A DNA stretch of 64,000 bases, from the NCBI RefSeq assembly GCF_042433955.1, contig NZ_JBHLUH010000003.1, positions 1 to 64,000 of the forward strand, given 5' to 3'. This DNA comes from Phytohabitans kaempferiae. Its GTDB lineage: Bacteria; Actinomycetota; Actinomycetes; Mycobacteriales; Micromonosporaceae. The notes beneath the pieces are model-generated. The model was not told the DNA's origin. It ran no database searches and saw only the letters and a program-made list of their open reading frames with translations. Positions 24,824 through 32,691 of this stretch are shown piece after piece. The number at the start of each line of letters is the position of its first letter. The first letter of the stretch is position 1. Both the position numbers and the translations under genes were made by a program.

Positions 24824-27160
24824 TCAGTCGTCGAGCCAGTCGAGCGAACGGCGCTCGCCCCGCCCGGCTGGCTGCTGCGGACCACCGCGGCCCGAATGCG
24901 GCCCGGCCTGGTCGTCGCCGTAGTAGCCGCCCTGGTCGTATCCGCCACGCGGGTCGTAGCCGGCGCCGCGCTGCTGAGGCACCTGCTCGTAGCCACCACC
25001 CTGGTCGTAGCCGCCCTGGTCATAGCCGCCGTTGCCGTAGCCGCCACCGGACTGGCCGCCGTAGCCGCCGCCCTGGTCGTAGCCGCCACCACCGCCACTA
25101 CCGCCACCGCGCGGCTGGCCGTAGCCACCGTCAGCGGGGCCGTAGCCGCCGCCCTGGTCGTAGCCACCACCGGGGCCGTAGCCACCGCCACGGTCGGGCT
25201 CGGGCTCGCCCCGGTAGCCGCCGCCACCGCTGCCGTAGGTGCCGGACCCGTACGCCGAGGGCTGGGACTGGCCGTAGCCACCGCCCTGGCCGCCAGCGTT
25301 GTTGCCGTCCCAGCGGCCGGTGGGCTCGTCGTAGCGGTCGCTGCCGCCGCCGTAGCCACCGCCTGAGGGCTCGCCGTAGCCGCCGCCCTGGGGCTCGCGG
25401 TAGTCGCGACCGCCGCCGTAGCCGTCGTCACCGCGACCGCCGCCGCCCGCGTACGGGCCGGCCGGTGCGGCGGGGCTGCCGTAGCCACCAGGCGCGGCCG
25501 GGCCGCCGTAGCCGTTGGCACCGCCGCGGTCGTAGCCGCCAGGGCCACCGTAGCCACCGCCGCTGGTGGGGCCGCTCGGGGTGCCGTAGCCGCTGCCGCT
25601 GATCGGGCGACCGTACTCACCGCCGGCCGGTGCGCCGTTGGGCCCGCCGTAGCCACTGCCGCTGGTGGGGCCACCTGGGGCGCCGTAGCCGCTGCCGCTG
25701 GTGGGGCCGCTCGGTCCTCCGTAGCCGCTGCCGCTGGTCGGGCCGCTCGGGGCGCCGTAGCCGCTGCCGCTCGTGGGCCGGCCGTACTCACCGCCGCCGC
25801 CCGCCGACCCGCGACCGTAGGTGCCGCCGCCGCTGGGGCCACCGGCCGGACCACCGTAGCCGTTGCCCGAGGCGGGAGCCGCACCGTAGACGCTCGTCGC
25901 GCCCGCGCCACCGGGGCCGTAGCCACCGCCGGCCTGGGGCGGCGCGAACCCGCCCTGGCCGTTGTAGCTGGGGCTCTGCGGCGGGAGCGGCGCGCCGTAC
26001 GGGTCGGGGAACTCGTCGGCCGGCGGCACCGGGCTATGCAGCATCGTGGGCGCGTCGGCCATCGAGGGGCGCCCGATCATGGTGGGGGCGGCACCCGCGC
26101 CGGCGCCGGCGATCCTGGTGGCGTCGTTGGCGGGGTGGTAGACGCCCTGCGCGCCGGGCACCGGCGTGCGGCCGCCGGGGCGCATCGGCTGCTCCGGGGC
26201 ATCGTCGTCGACATCGTCCGCGCCATCCTGCTTGCGTCGCACGATGAGGAGCACGATCGCACCGACGCCGAGGGCGACGAGCAGGCCGCCGACGATGATC
26301 AGGAGCCACGAGCCCATGCCGCCGCCGGAGCTGTTGGCGACGGGCTGGGCGGCGAGGTCGGACTCCTCGGCTGCCGGCTCCTCGCTCGCGACCGGCTCTT
26401 CGGTCGGCGGAGCGGACGGGGCCGCGGAGGGCGTCGCCACCTTGGTGGACTTCAGCGCGAACGTGCCCACCGTCACGGACTGGCCGGCGCCGCCGGTGAC
26501 CTTCTTCTCGTCGACGTCGCCGTAGTCTTCGTGCTGCACACCGACGAAGATGTCGCCGACCGCGATCGGCTGGCCATCGCAGCTGGTGAACCGGTAGTTG
26601 CCGCTGCTGGTCGTCGTGGTGTTGCAGCGGTGGTCCTTCGAGTCGAGCAGCGCGACCGAGACGCCCTCGATGCCCTCGCCGGTGGTGGTGTCCTTGACCT
26701 TGCCAGACACCTGCCTGACCGACTGCTCCTGTTGCTGCTGGGGGCCGCGCACTGTCATGTTTCGCTCGGCGTTGCCGCTGCCGTCGCTGCTCTCGACGCG
26801 GATGCGCAGCGTGCCCTGCCGGGTCTGCCCGGCCGGCACGTTGCCACCGACCAGAGTCGCGTTGAAGTTGGCCGTCTGTCCGGGGTTGATCTGCCGCTGC
26901 ACGTCGCACTCGCCGCTGCAGGAGAGCCCGTCGAACGTGCTGACGCTGATCTGGAACGACGTCGGCGTCTGGTTGTTGTTGCGGACGCTGTACTGCAAGG
27001 TGGCCTGCTGGCCGGCGTTGATGGTGCCGGAGGAGAGGTTGGTGATCTGGACGTTCGGGTCTTCTGCGAAGGCGGGTGCGGGAACGGCGACGAGAGTGCC
27101 GACAACCAGCGCCCCGACCACACCGGCGCGAAGCATCCAGGCTCGTCGGTGCGTAGTCAC
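24824..27160 (-). CDS. Membrane-anchored protein: CARDB/Cna-B-like ectodomain, one TM helix, long Gly/Tyr-rich tail
   Basis: The 778-residue protein has a signal peptide (MLRAGVVGALVVGTLVAVPA, cleavage near AFAED), a CARDB-like Ig domain (NVQITNLSSGTINAGQQATL), a carboxypeptidase-regulatory/Cna-B-like domain (VSGKVKDTTTGEGIEGVSV), a Pro/Glu-rich linker, and a transmembrane helix near residue 300 (GSWLLIIVGGLLVALGVGAI) followed by VRRKQ, so the tail is cytoplasmic. The tail of about 440 residues is made of repeats such as SGPTSGSGYG and GGGYDQGG and ends LDWLDD. The GTG at 27160 has GGAAGG at good distance. The function is unknown; such tails often mediate assembly or protein contacts. Confidence 0.8.
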   Translation of the reverse strand: MTTHRRAWMLRAGVVGALVVGTLVAVPAPAFAEDPNVQITNLSSGTINAGQQATLQYSVRNNNQTPTSFQISVSTFDGLSCSGECDVQRQINPGQTANFNATLVGGNVPAGQTRQGTLRIRVESSDGSGNAERNMTVRGPQQQQEQSVRQVSGKVKDTTTGEGIEGVSVALLDSKDHRCNTTTTSSGNYRFTSCDGQPIAVGDIFVGVQHEDYGDVDEKKVTGGAGQSVTVGTFALKSTKVATPSAAPSAPPTEEPVASEEPAAEESDLAAQPVANSSGGGMGSWLLIIVGGLLVALGVGAIVLLIVRRKQDGADDVDDDAPEQPMRPGGRTPVPGAQGVYHPANDATRIAGAGAGAAPTMIGRPSMADAPTMLHSPVPPADEFPDPYGAPLPPQSPSYNGQGGFAPPQAGGGYGPGGAGATSVYGAAPASGNGYGGPAGGPSGGGTYGRGSAGGGGEYGRPTSGSGYGAPSGPTSGSGYGGPSGPTSGSGYGAPGGPTSGSGYGGPNGAPAGGEYGRPISGSGYGTPSGPTSGGGYGGPGGYDRGGANGYGGPAAPGGYGSPAAPAGPYAGGGGRGDDGYGGGRDYREPQGGGYGEPSGGGYGGGSDRYDEPTGRWDGNNAGGQGGGYGQSQPSAYGSGTYGSGGGGYRGEPEPDRGGGYGPGGGYDQGGGYGPADGGYGQPRGGGSGGGGGYDQGGGYGGQSGGGYGNGGYDQGGYDQGGGYEQVPQQRGAGYDPRGGYDQGGYYGDDQAGPHSGRGGPQQPAGRGERRSLDWLDD

Positions 27161-27320
27161 GTCCACCGCCCTTCCGTTTCCTTCATCCCGCTCTCGGCCG
27201 CCGCAGCACAGCAACCAGCCCGTGACAAGTACACCGTCGGCAACTATGCCTTGTTCGGGGGTACCGGCGCGACCCAGGGGCGGGACCTTGTGTGGAAACT
27301 GAGGGTCGTATCGTCCCGAC

Positions 27321-27674
27321 GTGTCCCCTGCGCACAATAAGTCCGTCGTCTTGGAAGCGGTCCTGGCGGCGCTCGACGCGGGCCAGGTGCCCGAGCGGTC
27401 GATGCTGCGTGATGCCGTGCGGGAGCTCCTCTCCGCCCTCGCGCGGCGCGCTCCCGGCCGGTCCGTGGAGGTGCGGGTCCCACCATACGGTGCGGTACAG
27501 GTCGGTGCCGGTCCACGACACACCCGAGGCACGCCGCCAAATGTCGTCGAGATGGATCCGGTCACCTGGGTCCAGTTGGCCACCGGCCGGGTCGGCTGGG
27601 ACGAGGCGGTTACGCAGGGGCGCATCACGGCCAGCGGTACCCGGGCCGACATATCCGGCTACATACCTATGTAA
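27321..27674 (+). CDS. Sterol carrier family protein
   Basis: This 117-residue cytosolic protein resembles the small sterol-carrier-family proteins that actinobacteria encode just upstream of purF. The conserved part is VEVRVPPYGAVQVG followed by TPPNVVEMDPVTWVQLATG, and the C-terminal ITASGTRADIS. It starts at GTG 27321. The next gene, purF, begins about 120 bp downstream. A purine-related role is suggested only by this conserved neighbourhood. Confidence 0.75.
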   Translation: MSPAHNKSVVLEAVLAALDAGQVPERSMLRDAVRELLSALARRAPGRSVEVRVPPYGAVQVGAGPRHTRGTPPNVVEMDPVTWVQLATGRVGWDEAVTQGRITASGTRADISGYIPM

Positions 27675-27796
27675 CACCGTAGTGATTTGACGATCTCGGT
27701 AACGAGAGGAAGCCAAAAGGTGGCTCTCTGTTATCAGCCTTGCCTCGCGTACACTGTGGCGACAGGAAGTCCCGGATCAGCACTGAGGAGCGGCAG

Positions 27797-29377
27797 GTGC
27801 CCCGAGGCGACGGCCGGTTGAGCCACGACCTCGACCCCCAACGGCCCGGCCCGCAAGATGCTTGCGGCGTGTTCGGTGTCTGGGCGCCGGGGGAAGAGGT
27901 GGCAAAGCTCACCTATTTCGGTCTGTACGCATTGCAGCACCGTGGCCAGGAGGCCGCGGGCATCGCGGTCAGCGACGGCTCGGGCGTGGTGGTCTACAAG
28001 GATCTTGGCCTCGTCGCCCAGGTCTTCGACGAGCCGACGCTCGCCAGCCTCCGCGGTCACCTCGCCATCGGGCACGCGCGCTACTCCACGACCGGCGGCT
28101 CGACGTGGGAAAACGCGCAGCCCACGATCCGCGCGACGCCGGCCGGCACCACGATCGCGCTCGCGCACAACGGCAACCTGGTCAACACCGCCCAGCTCGC
28201 GCGCGAGGCGACGGGCCGCGGTCTCAACTCCGACGGCGCCACCTCTGACACCGCTCTTGTCACCATGCTGCTCGCGAGTCGCCCCGACCTCTCTGTCGAG
28301 GCGGCCGCGATGGAGGTCCTGCCTACGCTGCGCGGCGCGTTCAGCTTCGTGTTCATGGATGAGACCACGCTTTACGCCGCACGTGACGCACACGGCGTGC
28401 GGCCCCTCGTGCTGGGCCGGCTGGAGCGTGGCTGGGTGGTCGCCAGCGAGACGGCGGCGCTGGACATCGTCGGGGCCAGCGTCGTGCGCGAGGTGGAGCC
28501 CGGAGAGCTCATCGCCATCGACGAGCACGGGCTGCGCTCGGCCCGCTTCGCCGCGCCCGAGCCCAAGGGCTGCCTCTTCGAGTACGTCTATATCGCCCGC
28601 CCGGACACCACGATCGCCGGCCGCAACATCCACGCCGCGCGCGTGCAGATCGGCCGCCAGCTCGCCAAGGAGCACCCGGTCGAGGCCGACCTGGTGATCC
28701 CGGTGCCCGAGTCGGGCACGCCCGCCGCGATCGGTTACGCGGAGGGCTCCGGCATCACATACGGCGCCGGCCTGATGAAAAACCCATATGTCGGGCGCAC
28801 CTTCATCCAGCCGTCGCAGACCCTCCGCCAGCTCGGCATCCGGCTCAAGCTCAATCCGCTGCGGGAAAACGTCCGCGGCAAGCGCCTAGTGGTCGTCGAC
28901 GACTCGATCGTCCGCGGCAACACTCAGCGCGCGATCGTCCGCATGTTGCGCGAGGCCGGCGCGCTCGAGGTGCACGTGCGGATCTCCTCTCCGCCGGTCA
29001 CCTGGCCGTGTTTCTACGGCATCGACTTCGCCACCCGGGCCGAGCTGCTCGCCAATGGCCTGGATGTCGAGGGCATCCGCCGCTCGATCGGCGCCGACAC
29101 GCTCGGCTACGTGTCGCTCGCCGGTCTCATCGCCGCCACCGAGCAGCCGAAGACGCGACTGTGCCGCGCCTGCTTCGATGGCGAATACCCGATCGATCTG
29201 CCGGCCGGCAACCTGATCGGAAAACACGTGCTAGAAGGCGTCGACAAGCGTGTCGTCGCCGACAGCGGCACCGCGGGGGCGCCGCATGACCACGAGGCCG
29301 GGGCGGATCGCTCCGCGCCTGGCGCACATCCGCTCGTCGCCAGTCCGGGCGGCGGCGACGCGCTGCACCGCCCGTAG
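27797..29377 (+). CDS. purF: Amidophosphoribosyltransferase
   Basis: PurF makes phosphoribosylamine from PRPP and glutamine, the committing step of purine synthesis. The 526-residue protein starts at GTG 27797, preceded by GAGGAG. A propeptide of about 20 residues precedes CGVFGVWAP, where the Cys is the N-terminal nucleophile after self-cleavage. The phosphoribosyltransferase part carries VVVDDSIVRGNTQRAIV, the PRPP loop. Cys residues at CFYGID and CRACFDGEYP fit the iron-sulfur type of PurF. purM follows. Confidence 0.97.
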   Translation: MPRGDGRLSHDLDPQRPGPQDACGVFGVWAPGEEVAKLTYFGLYALQHRGQEAAGIAVSDGSGVVVYKDLGLVAQVFDEPTLASLRGHLAIGHARYSTTGGSTWENAQPTIRATPAGTTIALAHNGNLVNTAQLAREATGRGLNSDGATSDTALVTMLLASRPDLSVEAAAMEVLPTLRGAFSFVFMDETTLYAARDAHGVRPLVLGRLERGWVVASETAALDIVGASVVREVEPGELIAIDEHGLRSARFAAPEPKGCLFEYVYIARPDTTIAGRNIHAARVQIGRQLAKEHPVEADLVIPVPESGTPAAIGYAEGSGITYGAGLMKNPYVGRTFIQPSQTLRQLGIRLKLNPLRENVRGKRLVVVDDSIVRGNTQRAIVRMLREAGALEVHVRISSPPVTWPCFYGIDFATRAELLANGLDVEGIRRSIGADTLGYVSLAGLIAATEQPKTRLCRACFDGEYPIDLPAGNLIGKHVLEGVDKRVVADSGTAGAPHDHEAGADRSAPGAHPLVASPGGGDALHRP

Positions 29378-29448
29378 CCAGTTCGTCGAGAGATCCTCGA
29401 CCGCTACCCGACGCGGCCCGCCGCGAAATGCAAAAAAAGGGGAGAACC

Positions 29449-30600
29449 GTGACGCACGTGACCGAGCGCAGCAGCAGCGCGGGCACCAACGGTGCCGGAT
29501 CCAGCCGCCAGCCGTGGAGCGCGGGGTCGAGTCGGTCCGGCCGCAAGCGCACCGTGACGTACGCGGACGCCGGTGTGTCGATCCACGCTGGTGAGCAGGC
29601 GGTCGAGCTGCTGAAGTCCAAGGTGCACCGGACGCTGCGGCCGGAGGTCATGGGCGATCTGGGGGGCTTCGCCGGTCTCTTCCGGCTCGACGTCAAGAAG
29701 TACCAGAACCCCATCCTCGCCTCGTCCACCGACGGCGTGGGCACCAAGCTGGTGATCGCGCAGCAGCTCGACATCCACGACACGGTCGGCATCGACCTGG
29801 TCGCGATGGTCGTCGACGACCTGGTGGCGTGCGGCGCGGAGCCGCTGTTCCTGCTCGACTACATCGCCTGCGGCGAGGTCGTGCCCGACAAGGTGGCCGA
29901 GATCGGCGCGGGCATCGCCGACGGCTGCCGCTACGCGGGCTGCGCGCTCCTGGGTGGCGAGACGGCCGAGCACCCCGGCGTGCTGCGCCCGGATGAGTAC
30001 GACCTGTCCGCCACCGGTGTGGGCGTGGTCGAGGAGAGCGAGATCCTCAGCCGCGAGCGGGTCGAGGTCGGCGACGTCGTGATCGCGATGGGCTCCTCCG
30101 GCCTGCACTCCAACGGCTTCTCGCTGGTCCGCCATGTGCTGCTCGGCGCCGGCCGGATGCGCCTCGACACGGTGGTGGAAGACTTCGGCCGCCAGCGCAC
30201 CCTGGGCGAGGAGTTGCTCACGCCGACCAAGATCTACGCCCGCGACTGCCTCAAGCTGATCGAGGAGTGCGACGTGCGCGCGCTGGCCCATGTGACCGGC
30301 GGCGGCATCCCCGGCAACCTGGTCCGCATCCTGCCCGAGCACGTCGACGCGGTGGTCAACCGCTCCACCTGGAAGCCGCAGCCGATCTTCGAGCTGGTGC
30401 AGGCCAAGGGGCGCATCGACGACGCCGAGATGGAGTCGACGTTCAACATGGGCGTCGGCATGTTCGCGATCGTCTCGGCCGCCGACGCCGACCGGGCGCT
30501 GGCCTTCCTCGCCGGTCGCGGCATCGCCGCCTGGCAGGCCGGCGAGGTGATCGAGGGCACCGGCATGGTGCAGATGATCGGCCAGCACACGCGCGGCTAG
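29449..30600 (+). CDS. purM: Phosphoribosylformylglycinamidine cyclo-ligase
   Basis: PurM closes the imidazole ring, converting FGAM to AIR with ATP. The start at GTG 29449 follows AAGGGGAGAA; it gives 383 residues including a variable Ser/Arg-rich N-terminal extension of about 35 residues before TYADAGVSIHAGEQAV. The conserved STDGVGTKLVIAQ and LDYIACG segments define the ATP site. It lies 71 bp after purF on the same strand. Confidence 0.97.
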   Translation: MTHVTERSSSAGTNGAGSSRQPWSAGSSRSGRKRTVTYADAGVSIHAGEQAVELLKSKVHRTLRPEVMGDLGGFAGLFRLDVKKYQNPILASSTDGVGTKLVIAQQLDIHDTVGIDLVAMVVDDLVACGAEPLFLLDYIACGEVVPDKVAEIGAGIADGCRYAGCALLGGETAEHPGVLRPDEYDLSATGVGVVEESEILSRERVEVGDVVIAMGSSGLHSNGFSLVRHVLLGAGRMRLDTVVEDFGRQRTLGEELLTPTKIYARDCLKLIEECDVRALAHVTGGGIPGNLVRILPEHVDAVVNRSTWKPQPIFELVQAKGRIDDAEMESTFNMGVGMFAIVSAADADRALAFLAGRGIAAWQAGEVIEGTGMVQMIGQHTRG

Positions 30601-30695
30601 CGCATCGCGCCGCTGATCTGGAGCAATCGGCACGGGTGGATTCACCAGCGCGGATATATCCTAGATCGACGGGGCGGCGGCGGAGGAGTTGCGCG

Positions 30696-31832
30696 GTGGC
30701 GGGCCAGCAGCAGGCGTTCAGCGGCATGCGTGGCATCGCCCCGATACCGACGTACGTCGTCATGCAGCCCACGACCCTGTGCAACCTCGACTGCGCCTAC
30801 TGCTACCTGCCTTTTCGTTCCGACGACCGCAAGATGCCGGCGGCGGTGTCGGCGGCGGTCGCCGGCTCGGTCAACGAGTGGGCTGCCGGCGGTCGCTTCT
30901 CGGTGGTGTGGCACGGGGGTGAGCCGCTCGCGGCCGGGCGGGAGCACCTCGCCGCCCTGCTGGCGCCGTTCGACCGCGGTGTCGAGCACCATGTGCAGAC
31001 CAACGCCACGCTGATCGACGACCGGTGGTGCGACTTCTTCGCGGCGCACGAGATCCGGGTCAGCGTGAGCGTCGACGGGCCGCGCGAGCGCAACGCCGAG
31101 AGGGTCACCCGCGGCGGGCGACCCTCGTACGACCGGGTCATCGACGGCATCGAGGCGCTGCGCCGCCGCGGCATCGGCTTCTCGGCCCTCTGCGTGGTGG
31201 CGCGACCGGAGCCCGGGCTCGCCGCCGAGCTGTACGCATACTTCCTCGACCTCGGCTGCGACGTGCTCGGCATCAACATCGAGGAGCAGGAGGGCGTCAA
31301 CGCCAGGTCCAACGCGCGCGACCCGGCGGCGGTCGCCGGCTTCTGGTCCGAGCTCGTCGGTGCCTGGCGCCGCGACCCCCGCATACACGTGCGCGAGGTC
31401 GAGTGGTCGCTGCGGTACGCCGCCGCGGTGCTCGACGGCACCGCCGACGAGGTGCTGCCCCGGCAGCTCGACCCCATCCCCACCATCGGGTACGACGGCT
31501 CGGTGGTCCTGCTCTCTCCCGAACTGGCCGGCTTCACCGATCCCCGGTACGCGGACTTCACCAGCGGCAACGTGTTGACCAGCCCGCTCCCTGAGATCAT
31601 CGCGGGAGCGGCGACGGGTACGCCGTGGGTCGCCGAGTTTCTCAGTGGAGTGGAGGCGTGCCGGGCCAGCTGTCCGTACTTCGGCTTCTGTGGCGGTGCG
31701 CATGCCGCCAACCGGTACTTCGAGCATGGGCGTTTCGACGGTACGGAGACCGATCACTGCCGCAACAGCAAGATCCATCTACTAGAGGGAGTGTTGGACC
31801 ATGCCCGAGACCACGAGCCGCCGGCAGCCTGA
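30696..31832 (+). CDS. amcB: Cyclophane-forming radical SAM/SPASM peptide maturase
   Basis: The 378-residue enzyme has the radical-SAM cluster motif with Cys29, Cys33 and Cys36 (TLCNLDCAYCYLPF), the HGGEPL segment, and a C-terminal SPASM-like Cys set (CRASCPYFGFCGGAH and a later HCRNS) for auxiliary iron-sulfur clusters. Together with the following 79-codon gene, whose product has an aromatic-rich C-terminus, it matches three-residue cyclophane maturases of the FxsB/AmcB kind, which crosslink an aromatic ring to a side-chain carbon two residues later. The GTG at 30696 follows GGAGGAG by eight bases. The last 32 bp overlap the precursor gene. The AmcB name rests on my recognition of the pair and was not tested by search. 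Confidence 0.82.
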   Translation: MAGQQQAFSGMRGIAPIPTYVVMQPTTLCNLDCAYCYLPFRSDDRKMPAAVSAAVAGSVNEWAAGGRFSVVWHGGEPLAAGREHLAALLAPFDRGVEHHVQTNATLIDDRWCDFFAAHEIRVSVSVDGPRERNAERVTRGGRPSYDRVIDGIEALRRRGIGFSALCVVARPEPGLAAELYAYFLDLGCDVLGINIEEQEGVNARSNARDPAAVAGFWSELVGAWRRDPRIHVREVEWSLRYAAAVLDGTADEVLPRQLDPIPTIGYDGSVVLLSPELAGFTDPRYADFTSGNVLTSPLPEIIAGAATGTPWVAEFLSGVEACRASCPYFGFCGGAHAANRYFEHGRFDGTETDHCRNSKIHLLEGVLDHARDHEPPAA

Positions 31833-32040
31833 CGGCGCTGTCGACCAGGCCGCCCCCCTCGATCCGGTGGCTCAGCGGGTGCACGCCGCCCAGGCCGGGC
31901 TGAACGCTTTGCTGTCCGAGGCGGAGGAGGCCCGCCGCCAGCGCGCCGAGGCCGCCTCGACGGACTCCGGCGCGGTCTGCGCCTGGAACCACTTCGAGAA
32001 CATCCCGACGTTCTACAACTGGAACAACCGGCCTCGCTGA
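31801..32040 (+). CDS. amcA: Cyclophane RiPP precursor peptide
   Basis: The 79-residue peptide has a leader rich in Ala, Glu and Arg (helix around residues 20-50) and a C-terminal core beginning near Cys60. The core contains WNH (62-64), FEN (65-67), FYN (71-73) and WNN (74-76) and ends NRPR. Aromatic-x-Asn triplets are the sites where radical SAM maturases make three-residue cyclophanes, so up to four rings can be imagined. The ATG has GAGGGAG upstream, within the maturase gene, and the frames overlap by 32 bp. No dedicated protease or transporter gene is adjacent. The final structure and role are unknown. Confidence 0.8.
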   Translation: MPETTSRRQPDGAVDQAAPLDPVAQRVHAAQAGLNALLSEAEEARRQRAEAASTDSGAVCAWNHFENIPTFYNWNNRPR

Positions 32041-32056
32041 TCCACCAACCAGCCTC

Positions 32057-32093
32057 GATCAGGGCGCCCCGACGAGAACGGGGTGCCCTGATC
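32057..32093 (+). terminator. Terminator after the cyclophane RiPP operon
   Basis: A 15-bp stem (GATCAGGGCGCCCCG with CGGGGTGCCCTGATC, one G-T pair) and a 7-base loop lie 17 bp after the precursor stop and are followed by GCATTTGG. A nearly identical left arm is used in the hairpin at 57571-57605. Confidence 0.8.
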
Positions 32094-32146
32094 GCATTTG
32101 GCAGATGACCTTCGCGTCAGGCAGGTGACGTGGCGCGGGCACGCAT

Positions 32147-32172
32147 GAGCACGCGGCTGTCACCGCGTGCTC
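32147..32172 (-). terminator. Hairpin downstream of the DUF3073 gene
   Basis: A perfect 10-bp stem (GAGCACGCGG and CCGCGTGCTC) with a 6-base loop lies 15 bp beyond the DUF3073 stop. No long T-run follows, so it may terminate weakly or in both directions. Confidence 0.55.
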
Positions 32173-32187
32173 AAGTGTGACTACCGG

Positions 32188-32400
32188 TCAGCGGGCGCGG
32201 CGCGCCCAGTCGTCCGGATCGTCTGCGTCGTCGTCCTCGTCATCGTCGACGTATTCCTTGTAGTCGTCGTCGAAGTCGTGGTCCGACTTGCCGCTGCCGG
32301 AGAGTTCTCGCTGCAAGGCGGCGAGGTCGGTGTTCGGGGAGTGGTACTTCAACTCCCGGGCCACCTTTGTCTGCTTGGCCTTAGCACGGCCGCGCCCCAT
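32188..32400 (-). CDS. DUF3073 protein
   Basis: The 70-residue protein has a basic N-terminus (MGRGRAKAKQTKVARELKYH) and a very acidic C-terminal tail with runs of Asp (YVDDDEDDDADDPDD). DUF3073 proteins are conserved in actinobacteria next to purM, and the function is unknown. The ATG at 32400 gives the family N-terminus. Its leader contains a hairpin at 32425-32449. It is encoded on the opposite strand to the purine genes. Confidence 0.9.
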   Translation of the reverse strand: MGRGRAKAKQTKVARELKYHSPNTDLAALQRELSGSGKSDHDFDDDYKEYVDDDEDDDADDPDDWARRAR

Positions 32401-32691
32401 GGCTCGACCCCCTCGCACAGAATTCGGGGCAGCCCGAAGGCGGGCCCCGATGACGTCAGGCATCTCTCGTGGCTCTTACGGTACATGGGGATGCGGCGGT
32501 TCGGCACCTCGGGTTACCCGCGCCACCCCCGCGCGTCGCGCGAGTTCGTCCGGATCCGGCCTCAGCGGCGGGTAAGGGTCGTTTCGGCGAAGCGGTCATG
32601 ACTGAAAAATTCCCCAGCTGGACAGCACGGTCTCCATGGTCATGGCGGACCGTGGGGGGTGGTGGAGCGCTGCGTACCGGGATCCGGTCCA
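32401..32691. other. Intergenic region upstream of DUF3073, no gene seen
   Basis: This 291-bp gap between two minus-strand genes contains the DUF3073 leader with a C+G hairpin (CGGGGCAGCCCG / CGGGCCCCG, 32425-32449). I see no credible small gene and no obvious terminator for the valine dehydrogenase. Confidence 0.5.

Noticed and set aside
25550..25800. Repeat-rich block that could look like a CRISPR or satellite array
   Set aside because: The repeats follow codon register and encode GSGYG-type units of the membrane protein tail.
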